Assembly (NCBI GenBank): GCA_036571765.1
Contig: BROE01000020.1
Coordinates: 20,254,116-20,318,115, forward strand
DNA length: 64,000 nt
Origin: Plecoglossus altivelis
Lineage: Eukaryota > Chordata > Actinopteri > Osmeriformes > Plecoglossidae
Direction: 5' to 3'
Made by a program: the position numbers and the translations under genes. Positions 38,101 to 44,332 of this stretch are shown one piece after another. Below the pieces are notes generated by a model. That model saw nothing but the letters and a program-made list of their open reading frames with translations. It searched no databases and was not told the DNA's origin. Each line of letters opens with the position of its first letter. The stretch's first letter is position 1.

Positions 38101-41100
38101 TCTCCCTCTTTGTCTCTCTCCCCTCTCTCTCTATCTCTCTATCTATGTCTCTCTCCCTCTTTGTCTCTCCCTCCCTTTCTCCATGCTCTCAGACACACTC
38201 AATCACGCCTGACGTTTTCAAACCTCCGCAGCGAAATAAGCCTTCCTGGAGCTGCCTCACAACAGCAAACAGTCGGCATCCGTTTGGAAACGAGCCTTCT
38301 GATCACGTGTTTGGAGAACTGCGATATCCTCTGCAAATACAAGCCTGTTGGTCTAATCACCTGCACAAACACCTTCGGCAGTGTGACTGAGATCTGGAAG
38401 TGTCATCGTGTGATCCCACTGACTGTGCCTTTGTCCTGGTACCAAGCAGGTTGCTCTTCTGCCTTGTCACACTATCTAACTTCTGTCACAATGCGTGTGT
38501 GTGTGTGTGCGCGTGTGTTCCCTCCTCCAGATGTACATCCAGACCACCACCCTAACCATCTCCGTCAGCCTGAGTGCGTCCGTGTCTCTGGGCATGCTCT
38601 ACCTGCCCAAGGTCTACGTCATCCTCCTTCACCCCGAGCAGAACGTGCCCAAGCGTACGCGGAGCCTCAAGGCCGTGGTCACCGCGGCAACCATGTCCAA
38701 CAAGTTCAACCCCAAGGCCAGCCTCCGCCCCAACGGAGAAGCTAAGACAGAGCTGTGTGAGAGTCTGGAGACTCAAGGTGAGGCTGGGAGTGAGGCTGGG
38801 GGCTGGGAGTGAGGCTGGGAGCTGGGGACTGGGGGCTGAGAGTGAGGCTGGGGATTGGGAGTGAGGCTGGGGACTGAGAGTGAGGCTGGGGACTGAGAGT
38901 GAGGCTGGGGACTGAGAGTGAGGCTGGGGACTGGGAGTGGGGCTGGGAGTGAGGCTGGGAGCTGAGGGCTGGGAGTGAGGCTGGGGACTGGAAGTGAGGC
39001 TGGGGACTTGGAGTGAGGCTGAGAGTGAAGCTGGGGGCTGGGAGCTGGGGGCTGGAGGCTGGGGTAGGTAGAGTGAGGGAAGATATGGAGGAGTGGAGGC
39101 TGGGGCTGAGGCTGGGAGTGAGGCTGGGAGTGAGGCTGGGGGTGAGGCTGGGTAAAGTGCATGACTTTACATGACAGCTGAATGAGGAGAGGAGATGTAC
39201 TTTAATAGAGGCGCACGGTACTGTAGGTGCTGCTAGAAATTCAACTTTATGGCCATCATAAATATTTCACCGTTCATGTTATTTGAGTTTATTACATCTC
39301 TCTGTCATGGCTGTTATATTCCAACCTCTTCACCAAGTCACTCTCTCTCACAAGGCACGTTTTCCTTTAGTTAGCTTCAGGTGGTTTAAGAGTGACTAGC
39401 TACCGTGTTTGCATTACTAATCACCTACAGCATCTTGGAGAGCTGGAATCTGTCAGATCTAGAAAATCATCTCTCTTAGTCCATGTAGACAGTTGTCCAC
39501 CAAGACATCAGTGGCTGGGGAGGTAGAGCATTCTGGATGACTCTCTCTCCTCTGGGGAGATAGAGTGTTCTAGATGATTCTCCTCAGGGGAGGTAGAGCA
39601 TTCTGGATGACTCTCTCCTCTCAGAAGGTAGAGCGTTCTGGATGACTCTCCTCAGGGGAGATAGAGCGTTCTGGATGACTCTCTCTCCTCTGGGGAGGTA
39701 GAGCGTTCTGGATGACTCTCTCTCCTCTCAGAAGGTAGAGCGTTCTGGATGACTCTCCTCAGGGGATGTAGAGCGTTCTGGATGACTCTCTCTCCTCTGG
39801 GGAGATAGAGCGTTCTGGATGACTCTCTCTCCTCTGGGGAGGTAGAGCGTTCTGGATGACTCTCTCTCCTCAGGGAAGGTAGAGCTTCTGGATGACTCTC
39901 TCTCCTCAGGGAAGGTAGAGCTTCTGGATGACTCTCTCTCCTCTGGGAAGGTAGAGCGTTCTGGATGACTCTCTCTCTCCTAAGGGGTGGTAGAGCGTTC
40001 TGGATGACTCTCTCTCCTCTGGGAAGGTAGAGCTTCTGGATGACTCTCTCTCCTCTCGGGATGTAGAGCGTTCTGGATGACTCTCTCTCCTCTGGGGAGG
40101 TAGAGCGTTCTGGATGACTCTCTCTCCTCTGTGGAAGTAGAGCTTCTTGATGATTCTCCCTTCATCTCCTCGGTTTGGGTTGTTTTTTTGCTTGGAGGTG
40201 AAGGTTTTAGCTTTTAGCTTTTGGTCCTTTATGCTTGGAAATACAAGCACACAAACACACAAGCACACAAACACACAAACACACAAACACACAAGCACAC
40301 AAGCACACAAACACACAAACACACAAGCACACAAACACACAAGCACACAAGCACACAAACGCACAAGCGCACAAACACACAAGCGCACAAACACACAAGC
40401 CCACAAGCACACAAACACACAAGCACACAAGCACACAAACACACAAACACACAAGCACACAAACACACAAACACACAAGCAGACAAGCACACAAACACAC
40501 AAACACACAAGCACACAAACACACAAGCAGACAAGCACACAAACACACAAGCACACAAACACACAAACACACAAGCACACAAACACACAACCAGACAAGC
40601 ACACAAACACACAAGCACACAAACACACAAGCACACAAGCACACAAACACACAAGCACACAAACACACAAACACACAAGCACACAAACGCACAAGCACAC
40701 AAACACACAAGCACACAAACGCACAAACACACAAGCACACAAACACACAAGCACACAAACGCACAAACACACAAACACACAAGCACACAAACACACAAGC
40801 ACAAAAACACACAAACACACAAACACACAAGCACACAAACACAGAAGCACAAAAACACACAAACACACAAGCACACAAGCACACAAACACACAAGCACAC
40901 AAACACACAAACACACAAGCACAGTCGTGACTCAAATGTATAGAGTTCTGTGTTCAACTCAATACTTACTGAGCAAAATCCTTCCTCGTTATTTTACACT
41001 TCAGTAATTGTAGGAAATTGCCATCATTCCATTTGGGGAAAAAAATCATTCGGTTTGTTTGAAAGTAAAAAAAAGGATATTTATTTTAAGGCTAAACGAT

Positions 41101-42552
41101 CGTTTAAAACATAGTGTGGTTTTGTTCAAGGTCAAAATGGAAAGAATATACGTGCTGGAAAGCCAGCTTGAATCCTACTAAACAACCAATCATGTGCCAG
41201 CTCTATGATAGCAGTCCCTACACCCAGGAGAAGGTAAGGGTGAACGCTGAGAGCATTTCAATCACGTCCGATACACCGTCCTTCCTTAGCTCATCTCACA
41301 GTAACGTCAATAGTTGCAGCAGTAGCTTCTCGTCGATATAGCTGACTTTACTTCTCTGGCATTTGACGTTTGGACCGTTACGAAGCGCTGAGTAAAATAG
41401 AGGCGTAAATAATTGAGAAGCAGATTAGCTTTGTCTGCAAGCCTGCCACCTCCGCCCTCCCCTCCCCTCCCTCCCCCCTTGTTTCAATACCACTACAAAC
41501 CTTCCCTAGCGGGGACAAAGGCCTGCGTTTTACACAACAGCAGTATCAAGTCTTCCTCGCTATTGGCTCAGCAGGTTTGCTCAGGTGATGAGCGGTCTCC
41601 ATAACGCTCCAGGGCCTTATCAGGAAGTTCTGGCGCGGAGAAGCGCCCTCCTGTATGTTTGCCATCGAACGTAATGACGCATGCAGATCACCGCTACATT
41701 CTTTGCCTGCCTGTTTTTGCTAACAGAGGAAAAGCATTGTCCCGTTTACACACAGACGTGTATAACAACTGTGGTGTCGAAATGGAGAGAGCACAAATGT
41801 TTGGAGGAATGCTGATGCGATGCTGTTTATTGTGCGGAGGGATGGGAGCTTCTTGAGGCATCATGGAAAGTGCTGCCATGTCCTTAATACGTGTTTGTGA
41901 GATTTTGCGGCCACGAAGCAGCCACAAGTTGCTGGACAGGAGATGTAGAGGATCTGGCATCTGTCCCCACCTCATCTTTATGGTGATGACAGTATTTCCA
42001 GATTCCGGCAGCGCTGAGCGATCTGAATAAAGCACCATTTGTCATTGTCAGTGTTATCGTAGACACATCGTCTGATTGAATTGAGAAATCCCTGTTGGAG
42101 CCGTGGTTCCTGCTGGGGCCCAGATAGCAGGACGTCAGGGTTTATAGGCCTACTCTCCTGCTGAACAGACCCCCCAGCCTGTGGAGGGGAGGGGAGGAGA
42201 GGGGAGGGAGAAGAGGAGGGGGGAGGGGATGGGAGGAGAGGAGAGGAGGGGAGAGAGGAGGGGAGGAGAGAAGGGGAGAGAAGGAGAGGGGAGGAGAGGA
42301 GAGGGGAGGAGGGGAGAAGGGGAGAGGACGAGGGGAGGGGAGGAGAGGAGAGAGGAGGAACAAGGGTTAGAAGGTGAAGGTAGAAGGTATTGAGACTATC
42401 ACAAGAATGTTGAACAGGCTTAAATTAAAATGTTTTGATGTTTTTTTAGAAGAACCTTGACCCATTTATTTGATTTTCTTGGATTTCCTGCATCTCTTTC
42501 AGCCTTTGCCTCAAAGCAAACCTACATCAGCTATAGCAACCATGCAATCTAG
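2856..42552 (+). CDS. grm4: Group III metabotropic glutamate receptor, mGluR4-like (3' part, 8 exons, introns included)
   Basis: Spliced span: join of 2856-2991, 3283-3437, 4489-4629, 13949-14149, 22546-22682, 28815-29750, 38531-38777 and 42503-42552. Every border is GT/AG and the reading phase is continuous, giving 666 codons plus TAG. The family is a class C G-protein-coupled receptor for L-glutamate. Group III members couple to Gi/o and mostly act presynaptically to lower transmitter release. The subtype call rests on comparison with remembered mammalian proteins. The segment SRHAVKKGS before KKCTN, the NPVFFNENGDAPGRYEIYQ exon, and the tail VPKRTRSLKAVVTAATMSNK all fit mGluR4 better than mGluR6, 7 or 8. 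Some residues, such as GHWT and the YISYSNH tail, are mGluR8-like. Mammalian mGluR4 is about 912 residues, so about 245 N-terminal residues, including the signal peptide, lie upstream. No frameshift or stop was seen in any exon, so the gene looks functional. Confidence 0.88.
3283..3437 (+). CDS. grm4: grm4 exon: ligand-binding domain, RLLHAAKKANQTGHF...QSIK
   Basis: This 155-nt exon encodes RLLHAAKKANQTGHF, then the hallmark segment WVGSDSWGSK, then AEGAVTILPKRQSIK. The acceptor is CCCTGCAG at 3282 and the donor is AAAG/GTGAGG at 3437. The aspartate of GSD (codon 3344-3346) corresponds to the glutamate-contacting aspartate known in mammalian mGluR4 and is conserved. NQT is an N-glycosylation sequon. 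The intron before it is only 291 nt. The donor is followed at once by a purine-rich repeat. Confidence 0.93.
3438..3650 (+). repeat. Purine (GGGAGAGA/GGAGGG) repeat after a grm4 donor
   Basis: It starts at the donor of the exon ending 3437. It includes a short duplication of the nearby exon words CCAAATGCCAGTCCATCA at about 3577-3594, which resemble CCAAACGCCAGTCCATCA in the exon end. Confidence 0.85.
4006..4355 (+). repeat. CA-rich array with CATCCTCAA units
   Basis: ACACAC runs are interrupted by CACATCCTCAAAC every 20-30 nt. The array ends about 130 nt before the exon at 4489. Confidence 0.9.
4489..4629 (+). CDS. grm4: grm4 exon: ligand-binding domain, FDRYFISRTLENNRR...KKCT
   Basis: This 141-nt exon encodes GFDRYFISRTLENNRRN, IWFAEFWENNFSCKL and SRHAVKKGSGLKKCT. 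It follows TCCGCAG at 4488 and ends ACAA/GTAAGA at 4629. The segment SRHA-KKGS is characteristic of mGluR4 as opposed to mGluR6, 7 or 8, and is one of the best subtype clues in the window. The donor opens directly into a CA-rich minisatellite with a motif of roughly 20 bp. Confidence 0.93.
4630..5092 (+). repeat. Minisatellite, ACGTCCAGCGCAGTAACACA unit
   Basis: About 20 copies of ACGTCCAGC(G/A)CAGTAAC joined by CA runs of varying length. It begins at the donor of the grm4 exon ending 4629. Confidence 0.92.
5093..5365 (+). repeat. 25-bp minisatellite (GGTACCAGGTGAAGGT core)
   Basis: About ten copies of a 25-bp unit: CCTGGTACCAGGTGAAGG plus a variable TGGACCT or TGTACCT. The core CTGGTACCAG is palindromic. 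It abuts the preceding minisatellite with no unique sequence between. Confidence 0.92.
5928..6620 (+). repeat. CACACAGT microsatellite
   Basis: Almost 700 nt of CACACAGTCA variants. The long histidine/threonine/serine open frame across it is an artefact. Confidence 0.93.
6715..7315 (+). repeat. Purine-rich GA/GGGA tract
   Basis: GAGAGAGAGGGAGAGAGAGG and GGGGGAGGAGAGG words dominate. A short unique stretch near 6770-6870 and another near 7165-7215 interrupt it. Confidence 0.88.
7411..9140 (+). repeat. 40-bp minisatellite, about 43 copies
   Basis: The unit can be read as CATGTATGTATGTGTACAGG then CTGTATGTATACACACTATG. Variants exchange GTGTACAGG with GTGCACAGG and TGTATG with TGTACG. The unit is not a multiple of 3, so all three frames stay open with a 120-nt protein period. 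Those open frames are not genes. It lies in the grm4 intron 4630-13948. Confidence 0.96.
9141..9300 (+). repeat. Fragment of an abundant teleost dispersed repeat
   Basis: The segment contains CCATACTTGAAATTTTACCT, then CATTTAACCCATCCAAGTGC, then ACACAGTAGTGAG and ACCCGGAGCAG. I recognise this string of motifs from a repeat widespread in fish genomes. It follows the 40-bp minisatellite directly. Confidence 0.6.
10175..10720 (+). repeat. GACAGAGAGA-type array with a GGCA run
   Basis: A loose unit of about 70-100 nt (GATGGAGAGAGACACAGA... GATGAGACACACACAGTC) repeats several times. At 10564-10648 it contains about 20 copies of GGCA/CAGG. Confidence 0.88.
11427..11458 (+). repeat. Poly-C run
   Basis: About 30 nt of C with two G interruptions. 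Confidence 0.9.
12618..12668 (+). repeat. Poly-G tract
   Basis: About 50 nt with several runs of four or more G, able in principle to form a G-quadruplex. Confidence 0.85.
13484..13940 (+). repeat. GT array with GGCATGTG units, ending near a grm4 acceptor
   Basis: TGTGTGTG runs are punctuated by GGCATGTG or GGTATGTG every 12-20 nt for 450 nt. The array ends about eight nt before the acceptor at 13948. Confidence 0.93.
13949..14149 (+). CDS. grm4: grm4 exon: ligand-binding domain, NQERIGKDSSYEQEGK...RLNFA
   Basis: This 201-nt exon encodes (N)QERIGKDSSYEQEGK, VQFVIDAVYSMAHALHNM, and a segment with CPGAVGLCPRMDP ending RRLNFA. The lysine of EQEGK (13993-13995) is the position that contacts the gamma-carboxylate of glutamate in the mammalian receptor (K405 of mGluR4) and is kept. 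The acceptor CCCTGCAG lies at 13948 and the donor GCAG/GTCAGT at 14149. The acceptor sits about 12 nt after a 450-nt GT-rich tract, and a CA repeat begins about 40 nt beyond the donor. Confidence 0.93.
14190..14340 (+). repeat. CA-rich stretch after a grm4 donor
   Basis: CA repeat with interruptions, beginning about 40 nt after the exon ending 14149. Confidence 0.85.
14695..15148 (+). repeat. ~17-bp minisatellite with GCTAGC palindromes
   Basis: About 26 copies of GTGAGCTAGCAGGCGCG-like units. Variants double the palindrome to GAGCTAGCTAGC or replace the end with GACGTG or GGCATG. Confidence 0.9.
15250..15830 (+). repeat. CA-rich array with CCACTTACGACACAC units
   Basis: ACACACCACTTACGACACAC and ACACACCACACACGACACAC alternate, and the 3' end turns into CCCACGCACACACAC. 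Confidence 0.92.
16370..16720 (+). repeat. Pyrimidine minisatellite (CTCTCCCTGCCTCTCTGCCT)
   Basis: Blocks of roughly 18-60 nt built from CTCCCTGCCTCTCTGCC and TTCTCACCTCTCTTCCTC repeat six to eight times. Confidence 0.88.
16925..17545 (+). repeat. Purine minisatellite (GAGAGTGAGACAGGGAGAGA)
   Basis: A compound unit of about 70 nt (GAGAGTGAGACAGGGAG twice, then GTACGAGAGAGGTGGAGG) repeats, shortening toward the 3' end. Confidence 0.9.
18935..19225 (+). repeat. ~20-bp minisatellite (ACACTGCTGGTCTGAACCA)
   Basis: About 14 copies of a 20-nt unit of the form AACACACTGCTGGTCTGAAC. Variant families with TCTAATGT or GATCCAACATTC are arranged in blocks. Confidence 0.92.
20418..20442 (+). repeat. 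(GCTC)n microsatellite
   Basis: Six copies of CGCT/GCTC. Confidence 0.9.
21612..21832 (+). repeat. CA-rich array with ACATACACTCC units
   Basis: CTCCACACACACACATACAC and CTCCACACACTCCACACAC alternate. The array begins just after a short poly-C run at 21593-21602. Confidence 0.9.
22546..22682 (+). CDS. grm4: grm4 exon: end of ligand-binding domain, IAGNPVFFNENGDAPG...DQLHLN
   Basis: This 137-nt exon encodes (G)IAGNPVFFNENGDAPGRYE, IYQFQMRNRTAEYKIIGHW and TDQLHLN. NRT is a glycosylation sequon. The acceptor is GGCTCCAG at 22545 and the donor AAC/GTAAGT at 22682/22683. IAGNP and the RN-(S/T)AEYK-IG pattern match mGluR4, while mGluR6, 7 and 8 usually have SAGTPV here. The following intron starts with a pyrimidine repeat interrupted by the 685-nt assembly gap. 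Confidence 0.93.
22690..23812 (+). repeat. CTCCTCCCCCCTCT pyrimidine array around the assembly gap
   Basis: Words of CTCCTCC, CCCCTCT and CGTCCTCTC occupy 22690-22960 and 23646-23812, with 685 N between. Confidence 0.9.
22961..23645. other. Assembly gap (685 N)
   Basis: This run of N is flanked on both sides by the same CTCCTCCCCCCTCT-type pyrimidine repeat. The gap was therefore caused by the repeat, and its true length may differ. It falls in the intron after the exon ending at 22682. Confidence 0.99.
23822..23935 (+). repeat. tRNA-like SINE fragment
   Basis: TCATGGTTGAGCATATGACT resembles an A-box region, and AAGTTCAAATCCCACCGCTG a B-box with T-arm. The two are spaced as in a tRNA-derived SINE. 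A short tail with AAATGAATAGATT follows. Confidence 0.45.
24465..24580 (+). repeat. Dispersed repeat fragment (TTCAAGTTGTGCTTTATTTTCATT type)
   Basis: GTTGTGCTTTATTTTCATTC, then GGCATACAGTGGAACGAAAT, then GAGCCACGGTGCTACAGAAG match the style of a retroposon tail frequent in fish. No open frame. Flanked by an ATAACCCAAAACTCAA simple motif that occurs on both sides. Confidence 0.5.
24905..25455 (+). repeat. ~32/34-bp minisatellite
   Basis: About 17 copies of a unit with GAACAGGAGATGGTGTTGAC and CTCCTGAACAC. Copies differ by presence of an extra AC and by TCC versus TCA in the junction. Confidence 0.94.
25655..27970 (+). repeat. 2.3-kb homopurine array (GGGAGGAAGGGAAGGAAGAG)
   Basis: Units of about 20-45 nt made from GGGAGGGAGGAAGGGAAG, GAGGGAGGGATAGAGG and AAGGGAAGAT run for over 2.3 kb, with T as almost the only pyrimidine. 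The 814-codon minus-strand open frame across it encodes only Pro/Ser/Leu/Phe and is an artefact. Confidence 0.96.
28495..28812 (+). repeat. Pyrimidine array leading into the transmembrane-exon acceptor
   Basis: CTCTCCCTC, CACTCCCTTTATCTCTCC and TCGTCCCTCTCTTTCCTC repeat and run directly into the acceptor at 28814. Confidence 0.9.
28815..29750 (+). CDS. grm4: grm4 exon: cysteine-rich domain and transmembrane helices 1-6
   Basis: This 936-nt exon (312 codons) begins VRAMQWPG after a long C/T tract ending CCCAG at 28814 and ends SQSTEK with donor AAG/GTACAC at 29750. The first ~80 residues hold the nine cysteines of the mGluR cysteine-rich domain (C..PC, GIPCCWHCERC, TCKLC, TAC), which links glutamate binding to the membrane domain. 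Six hydrophobic helices follow: starting at WAVVPLLIAVV, LSYVLLTGIFLCY, SLRRIFLGLGMSISYA, LVITFSLTSVQLLG, LSLICLLGYSMLLMV and MYTTCIIWLAFIPIFFG. The loops between them carry the strongly conserved TKTNRIYRIFEQG and TRGVPETFNEAKPIGFT, which face the cytoplasm and contact the G protein. It is the most conserved part of the gene. Long antisense open frames here are shadows of its GC-rich codons. Confidence 0.96.
29775..30845 (+). repeat. 1.1-kb minisatellite (CTGCTGTACTATACTCTCCT)
   Basis: About 45 copies of CTGCTGTACTATACTCTCCT, mostly 20-22 bp, with GCCCTG and CCACTG variants. It begins 25 nt after the donor at 29750. Open frames continuing from the receptor exon into it are read-through. Confidence 0.95.
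30965..31225 (+). repeat. Pyrimidine tract (CTCCTCCTCTTCC)
   Basis: About 260 nt of CTCCTCCTCTTCCTTCA-type sequence. Confidence 0.88.
31500..32090 (+). repeat. Minisatellite (CTCTGATTGGCTCTACTCTG)
   Basis: The units TACTCTGCTTTACTCTAC and TGCTCTGATTGGCTCTAC alternate, forming a compound unit of about 40 nt repeated many times. It resembles the CTGCTGTACTATACTCT array 1.5 kb upstream and may share an origin. Confidence 0.9.
32335..32640 (+). repeat. CT-rich microsatellite
   Basis: TCTCTCTC runs with CTCGGTCTCTCTCTCGGTC and CTTCCTTCCTTTCTC interruptions. Confidence 0.9.
32668..32960 (+). repeat. 21-bp minisatellite (TCTAGATCAGCCATGCTTCAG)
   Basis: About 13 copies. The variable part alternates CATGCT(T/A) with CAGTCTA or CAGTATA, in a non-random order. 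Confidence 0.93.
33540..34270 (+). repeat. 20-bp minisatellite (ATAGTGCTATCCAGGCCCCT), about 36 copies
   Basis: The copies are head-to-tail with almost no length variation. Variants are CCAGACCCCT, CTAGGCCCCT and ATAATG. Blocks of five to six units recur in the same variant order. Confidence 0.96.
34271..34645 (+). repeat. Diverged edge of the 20-bp array (CAGACACTATAGAAGATGTC)
   Basis: The same CCAG-CCCTATAG backbone decays, then re-expands as about eight clean 20-bp copies of CAGACACTATAGAAGATGTC at about 34500-34640. Confidence 0.85.
35143..35197 (+). repeat. (GT)n microsatellite
   Basis: About 25 uninterrupted GT dinucleotides. Confidence 0.95.
35675..36830 (+). repeat. ~28-31-bp minisatellite, about 38 copies
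   Basis: The unit is ACACAGTCCTGATAGCTGTG plus TAGAGCAGGAG. Deletions of GAGAC give 28-29-bp forms. The 5' copies carry a distinct GCATCAAACAC variant every second unit. Long minus-strand open frames here are artefacts. Confidence 0.95.
37890..38195 (+). repeat. CT-rich array (CTCTCTCCCTCTAAGTCTCT)
   Basis: CTCTCTCCCCCCTCTCTC and CCCTCTAAGTCTCTCTC repeat, a unit of about 40 nt. Confidence 0.9.
38531..38777 (+). CDS. grm4: grm4 exon: transmembrane helix 7 and proximal cytoplasmic tail
   Basis: This 247-nt exon starts MYIQTTTLTISVSLSASVS (helix 7, continuing GMLYLPKVYVILLHP) and runs through the tail EQNVPKRTRSLKAVVTAATM to ELCESLETQ. The acceptor is CCTCCTCCAG at 38530 and the donor CAAG/GTGAGG at 38777. 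In mammalian group III receptors the tail segment around KAVVTAATM is the site for calmodulin and Gbeta-gamma binding. VPKR-RSLKA is mGluR4-type. The exon leaves one base (G), which the 50-nt terminal exon completes as an alanine codon. Confidence 0.95.
38778..39155 (+). repeat. GAGGCTGGGGACTGAGAGT minisatellite after a grm4 donor
   Basis: About 20 copies of GTGAGGCTGGG with (G)ACTG(A/G)GA spacers. Because the unit contains GGTGAGG-like words at its start, the donor at 38777 is the first of several similar strings. Confidence 0.9.
39510..40150 (+). repeat. ~36-bp minisatellite (TAGAGCGTTCTGGATGACTC)
   Basis: About 18 copies of TAGAGCGTTCTGGATGACTC followed by TCTCTCCTCTGGGGAGG, with CTCAGGGGA and CTCAGAAGG variants. 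Confidence 0.94.
40238..40925 (+). repeat. 8-bp array (ACACAAAC / ACACAAGC)
   Basis: About 86 copies of ACACAA(A/G)C. Open frames in all six directions are artefacts. Confidence 0.95.
40926..42179. other. Unique intronic sequence before the grm4 terminal exon
   Basis: About 1.25 kb of mixed-composition DNA. No exon, RNA gene or repeat was recognised. Confidence 0.5.
42180..42360 (+). repeat. Purine array (GGGGAGGAGAGG)
   Basis: About 180 nt of G/A only, 140 nt before the grm4 terminal exon. Confidence 0.92.
42503..42552 (+). CDS. grm4: grm4 terminal coding exon (last 15 residues, stop TAG)
   Basis: This exon is too short for ORF calling and was found by reading for the expected tail. After CTCTTTCAG (42494-42502) comes CC, completing GCC with the G left at 38777, then FASKQTYISYSNHAI and TAG at 42550-42552. 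The joined tail LETQ-AFASKQTYISYSNHAI aligns with mammalian mGluR4 (...KQTYVTYTNHAI) and mGluR8 (...TTYISYSNHSI). This closes the receptor frame 3.7 kb beyond the preceding exon. Vertebrate group III receptors also place their last residues in a small separate exon and splice alternatives there. The match over 15 residues, the right phase and a good acceptor make the call firm. Confidence 0.92.
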
Positions 42553-42607
42553 GAAAGAGGCCAGCAGCAGTTTCCTTGAGGATCGGCACCTCACGATGGA
42601 CTGTTAT

Positions 42608-42675
42608 GAAAGAGAGAGAGGAAGAGAGAGAGAGAGAGAGAGAGGAAGAGAGAGAGAGAGAGAGAGAGAGAGTGA
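42608..42675 (+). repeat. (GA)n microsatellite in the presumed grm4 3' UTR
   Basis: GAGAGAGAGAG with GGAAGA interruptions, starting 56 nt after the stop codon. Confidence 0.92.
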
Positions 42676-42728
42676 GTAATCAGCAATGAAGAGGCCAGAG
42701 GTACTGCTACTCAGACCACAGCAGACAG

Positions 42729-42734
42729 ATTAAA
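42729..42734 (+). terminator. Possible grm4 polyadenylation signal (ATTAAA)
   Basis: ATTAAA, the commonest variant hexamer, lies 177 nt after the stop codon. A purine (GA) repeat at 42608-42675 lies in between and would be in the 3' UTR. The nearest AATAAA downstream is near 44588, so a longer 3' UTR is equally possible. Confidence 0.3.
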
Positions 42735-43539
42735 CAGAAGAGATGAACCAGCAGAAGACTTCCTCTCAGGACCAGATGCTGAATAATCCTGCATTTCCAT
42801 CTTCCATCAGCCAACAGAGAAGCAGCAACGCTGGTTTGTGGAGGGGCGGGGCTCTATGTGGGTTACCTAGGAGCTACGCTCTGTTGCCATGACGTTTTGT
42901 ACCTGGGCGATGGCAGCGACCAGCCACCAATGTGTTCAGGTGGGATGAAACGCTGGTTTTGTGATGTGTGATAAATGTTGTTCTCCAAGTCTGGCGAAGA
43001 TGTTGCACCAGAATGACACAGATCTTCATTTTACTGAGAGAAGGACGTTTCTTAACATGTTCCAACGAAGAGAAAAAATATAATCGCTGAGAAAACTTTT
43101 CGTAAAATGTCAGAAAACTGAATGACTCCATGTTTTGTTTCGTTTTTTCCCCTCTTAATGTCTTTATTGAGTTGACAAAAATGAAGATGGCAACAAGGAA
43201 GATGGGTCTTTCTTGATTTTGAGCATGCCAGTTTGACCATCCTGTGTTGTGTTGTTAAAAGAAAAAAATAATCTTTGGAATGCGTTCAAACTCCGTGTTG
43301 TTGCAGCCGATTGGTCCAGATTCTGTTGTACGTAAAAATCTACCTGGTGATGGTCTTAGTGAGTGATATTTGTTTATTTGTGCTCAAGTACAGCCACATT
43401 ATGACCAGCCAGCAAAAGCGTGTTACTGCCCTCTGCATCTGTGCTTTCATCCTGTGGGCCACTTCTGGAAGTGCCCAAGTGTTTTAGTCCTGCGGTTCAA
43501 AAACCATCTGTTCTGCTAGACGCCTTCGCTGTCTCCTGC

Positions 43540-44035
43540 AGGCCCCTTGTCTCCTGCAACCAGGGTCACACAGCTCACCTATACTCCAGTCACCTGGCCC
43601 TTGTCTCCTGCAACCAGGGTCACACAGCTCACCTATACTCCAGTCACCTGGCCCCTGTCTCCTGAAGCCAGGGTCACACAGCTCACCTATACTCCAGTCA
43701 CCTGGCCCCTGTCTCCTGCAACCAGGGTCACACAGCTCACCTATACTCCAGTCACCTGGCCCTTGTCTCCTGAAGCCAGGGTCACACAGCTCACCTATAC
43801 TCCAGTCACCTGGCCCTTGTCTCCTGCAACCAGGGTCACACAGCTCACATATACTCCAGTCACCTGGCCCTTGTCTCCCACATCCAGGGTCACCCTGCTC
43901 ACCTATACTCCAGTCACCTGGCCCTTGTCTCCTGTGGTCAGGGTCACCCAGCTCAGCTATACTCCAGTCACCTGGCCCTTGTCTCTTGAAGCCAGGGTCA
44001 CACAGCTCACCTATACTCCAGTGTTCTGCTCTTCA
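43540..44035 (+). repeat. 54-bp minisatellite, about nine copies
   Basis: The unit contains TCTCCTGCAACCAGGGTCAC, ACAGCTCACCTATACTCCAG and TCACCTGGCCCTTG. Since 54 is a multiple of 3, one frame gives an 18-residue protein repeat (LSPATRVTQLTYTPVTWP). It has no sign of being expressed. Confidence 0.94.
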
Positions 44036-44332
44036 TCCAGGGTATGGCAAACTGGTTTCACCCTGGTTGCTACAGTAACAACTGAATGTTGAATAATCGA
44101 TCCACACTGGTTTACTGCGGTGAAAGGGGACTATTGTAATGGATACTCGTATAAACTCGCGTGACAGAGCATTTGACTTCATTTTAAAATCGCTCACCTG
44201 AGAGGATCGGATGCTCTGTCCAGACCAGCGTTCTGCTGGCAGTAGCAGGATGCTTTATCTGTTTATGTGTTTATTGAATGGCTTAATGTACTACTCTGAT
44301 TACTAACTGTTGACTTTGAACTTGACCACCAG

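Larger units (their letters stand above)
34646..38530. other. End of grm4 intron before helix-7 exon
   Basis: Unique stretches at 34646-35142, 35198-35674, 36831-37889 and 38196-38530 surround the listed arrays. No additional exon was recognised. The open frame starting near 37560 is non-repetitive but has no recognisable protein match and no consistent splice phase with the receptor. Confidence 0.45.
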
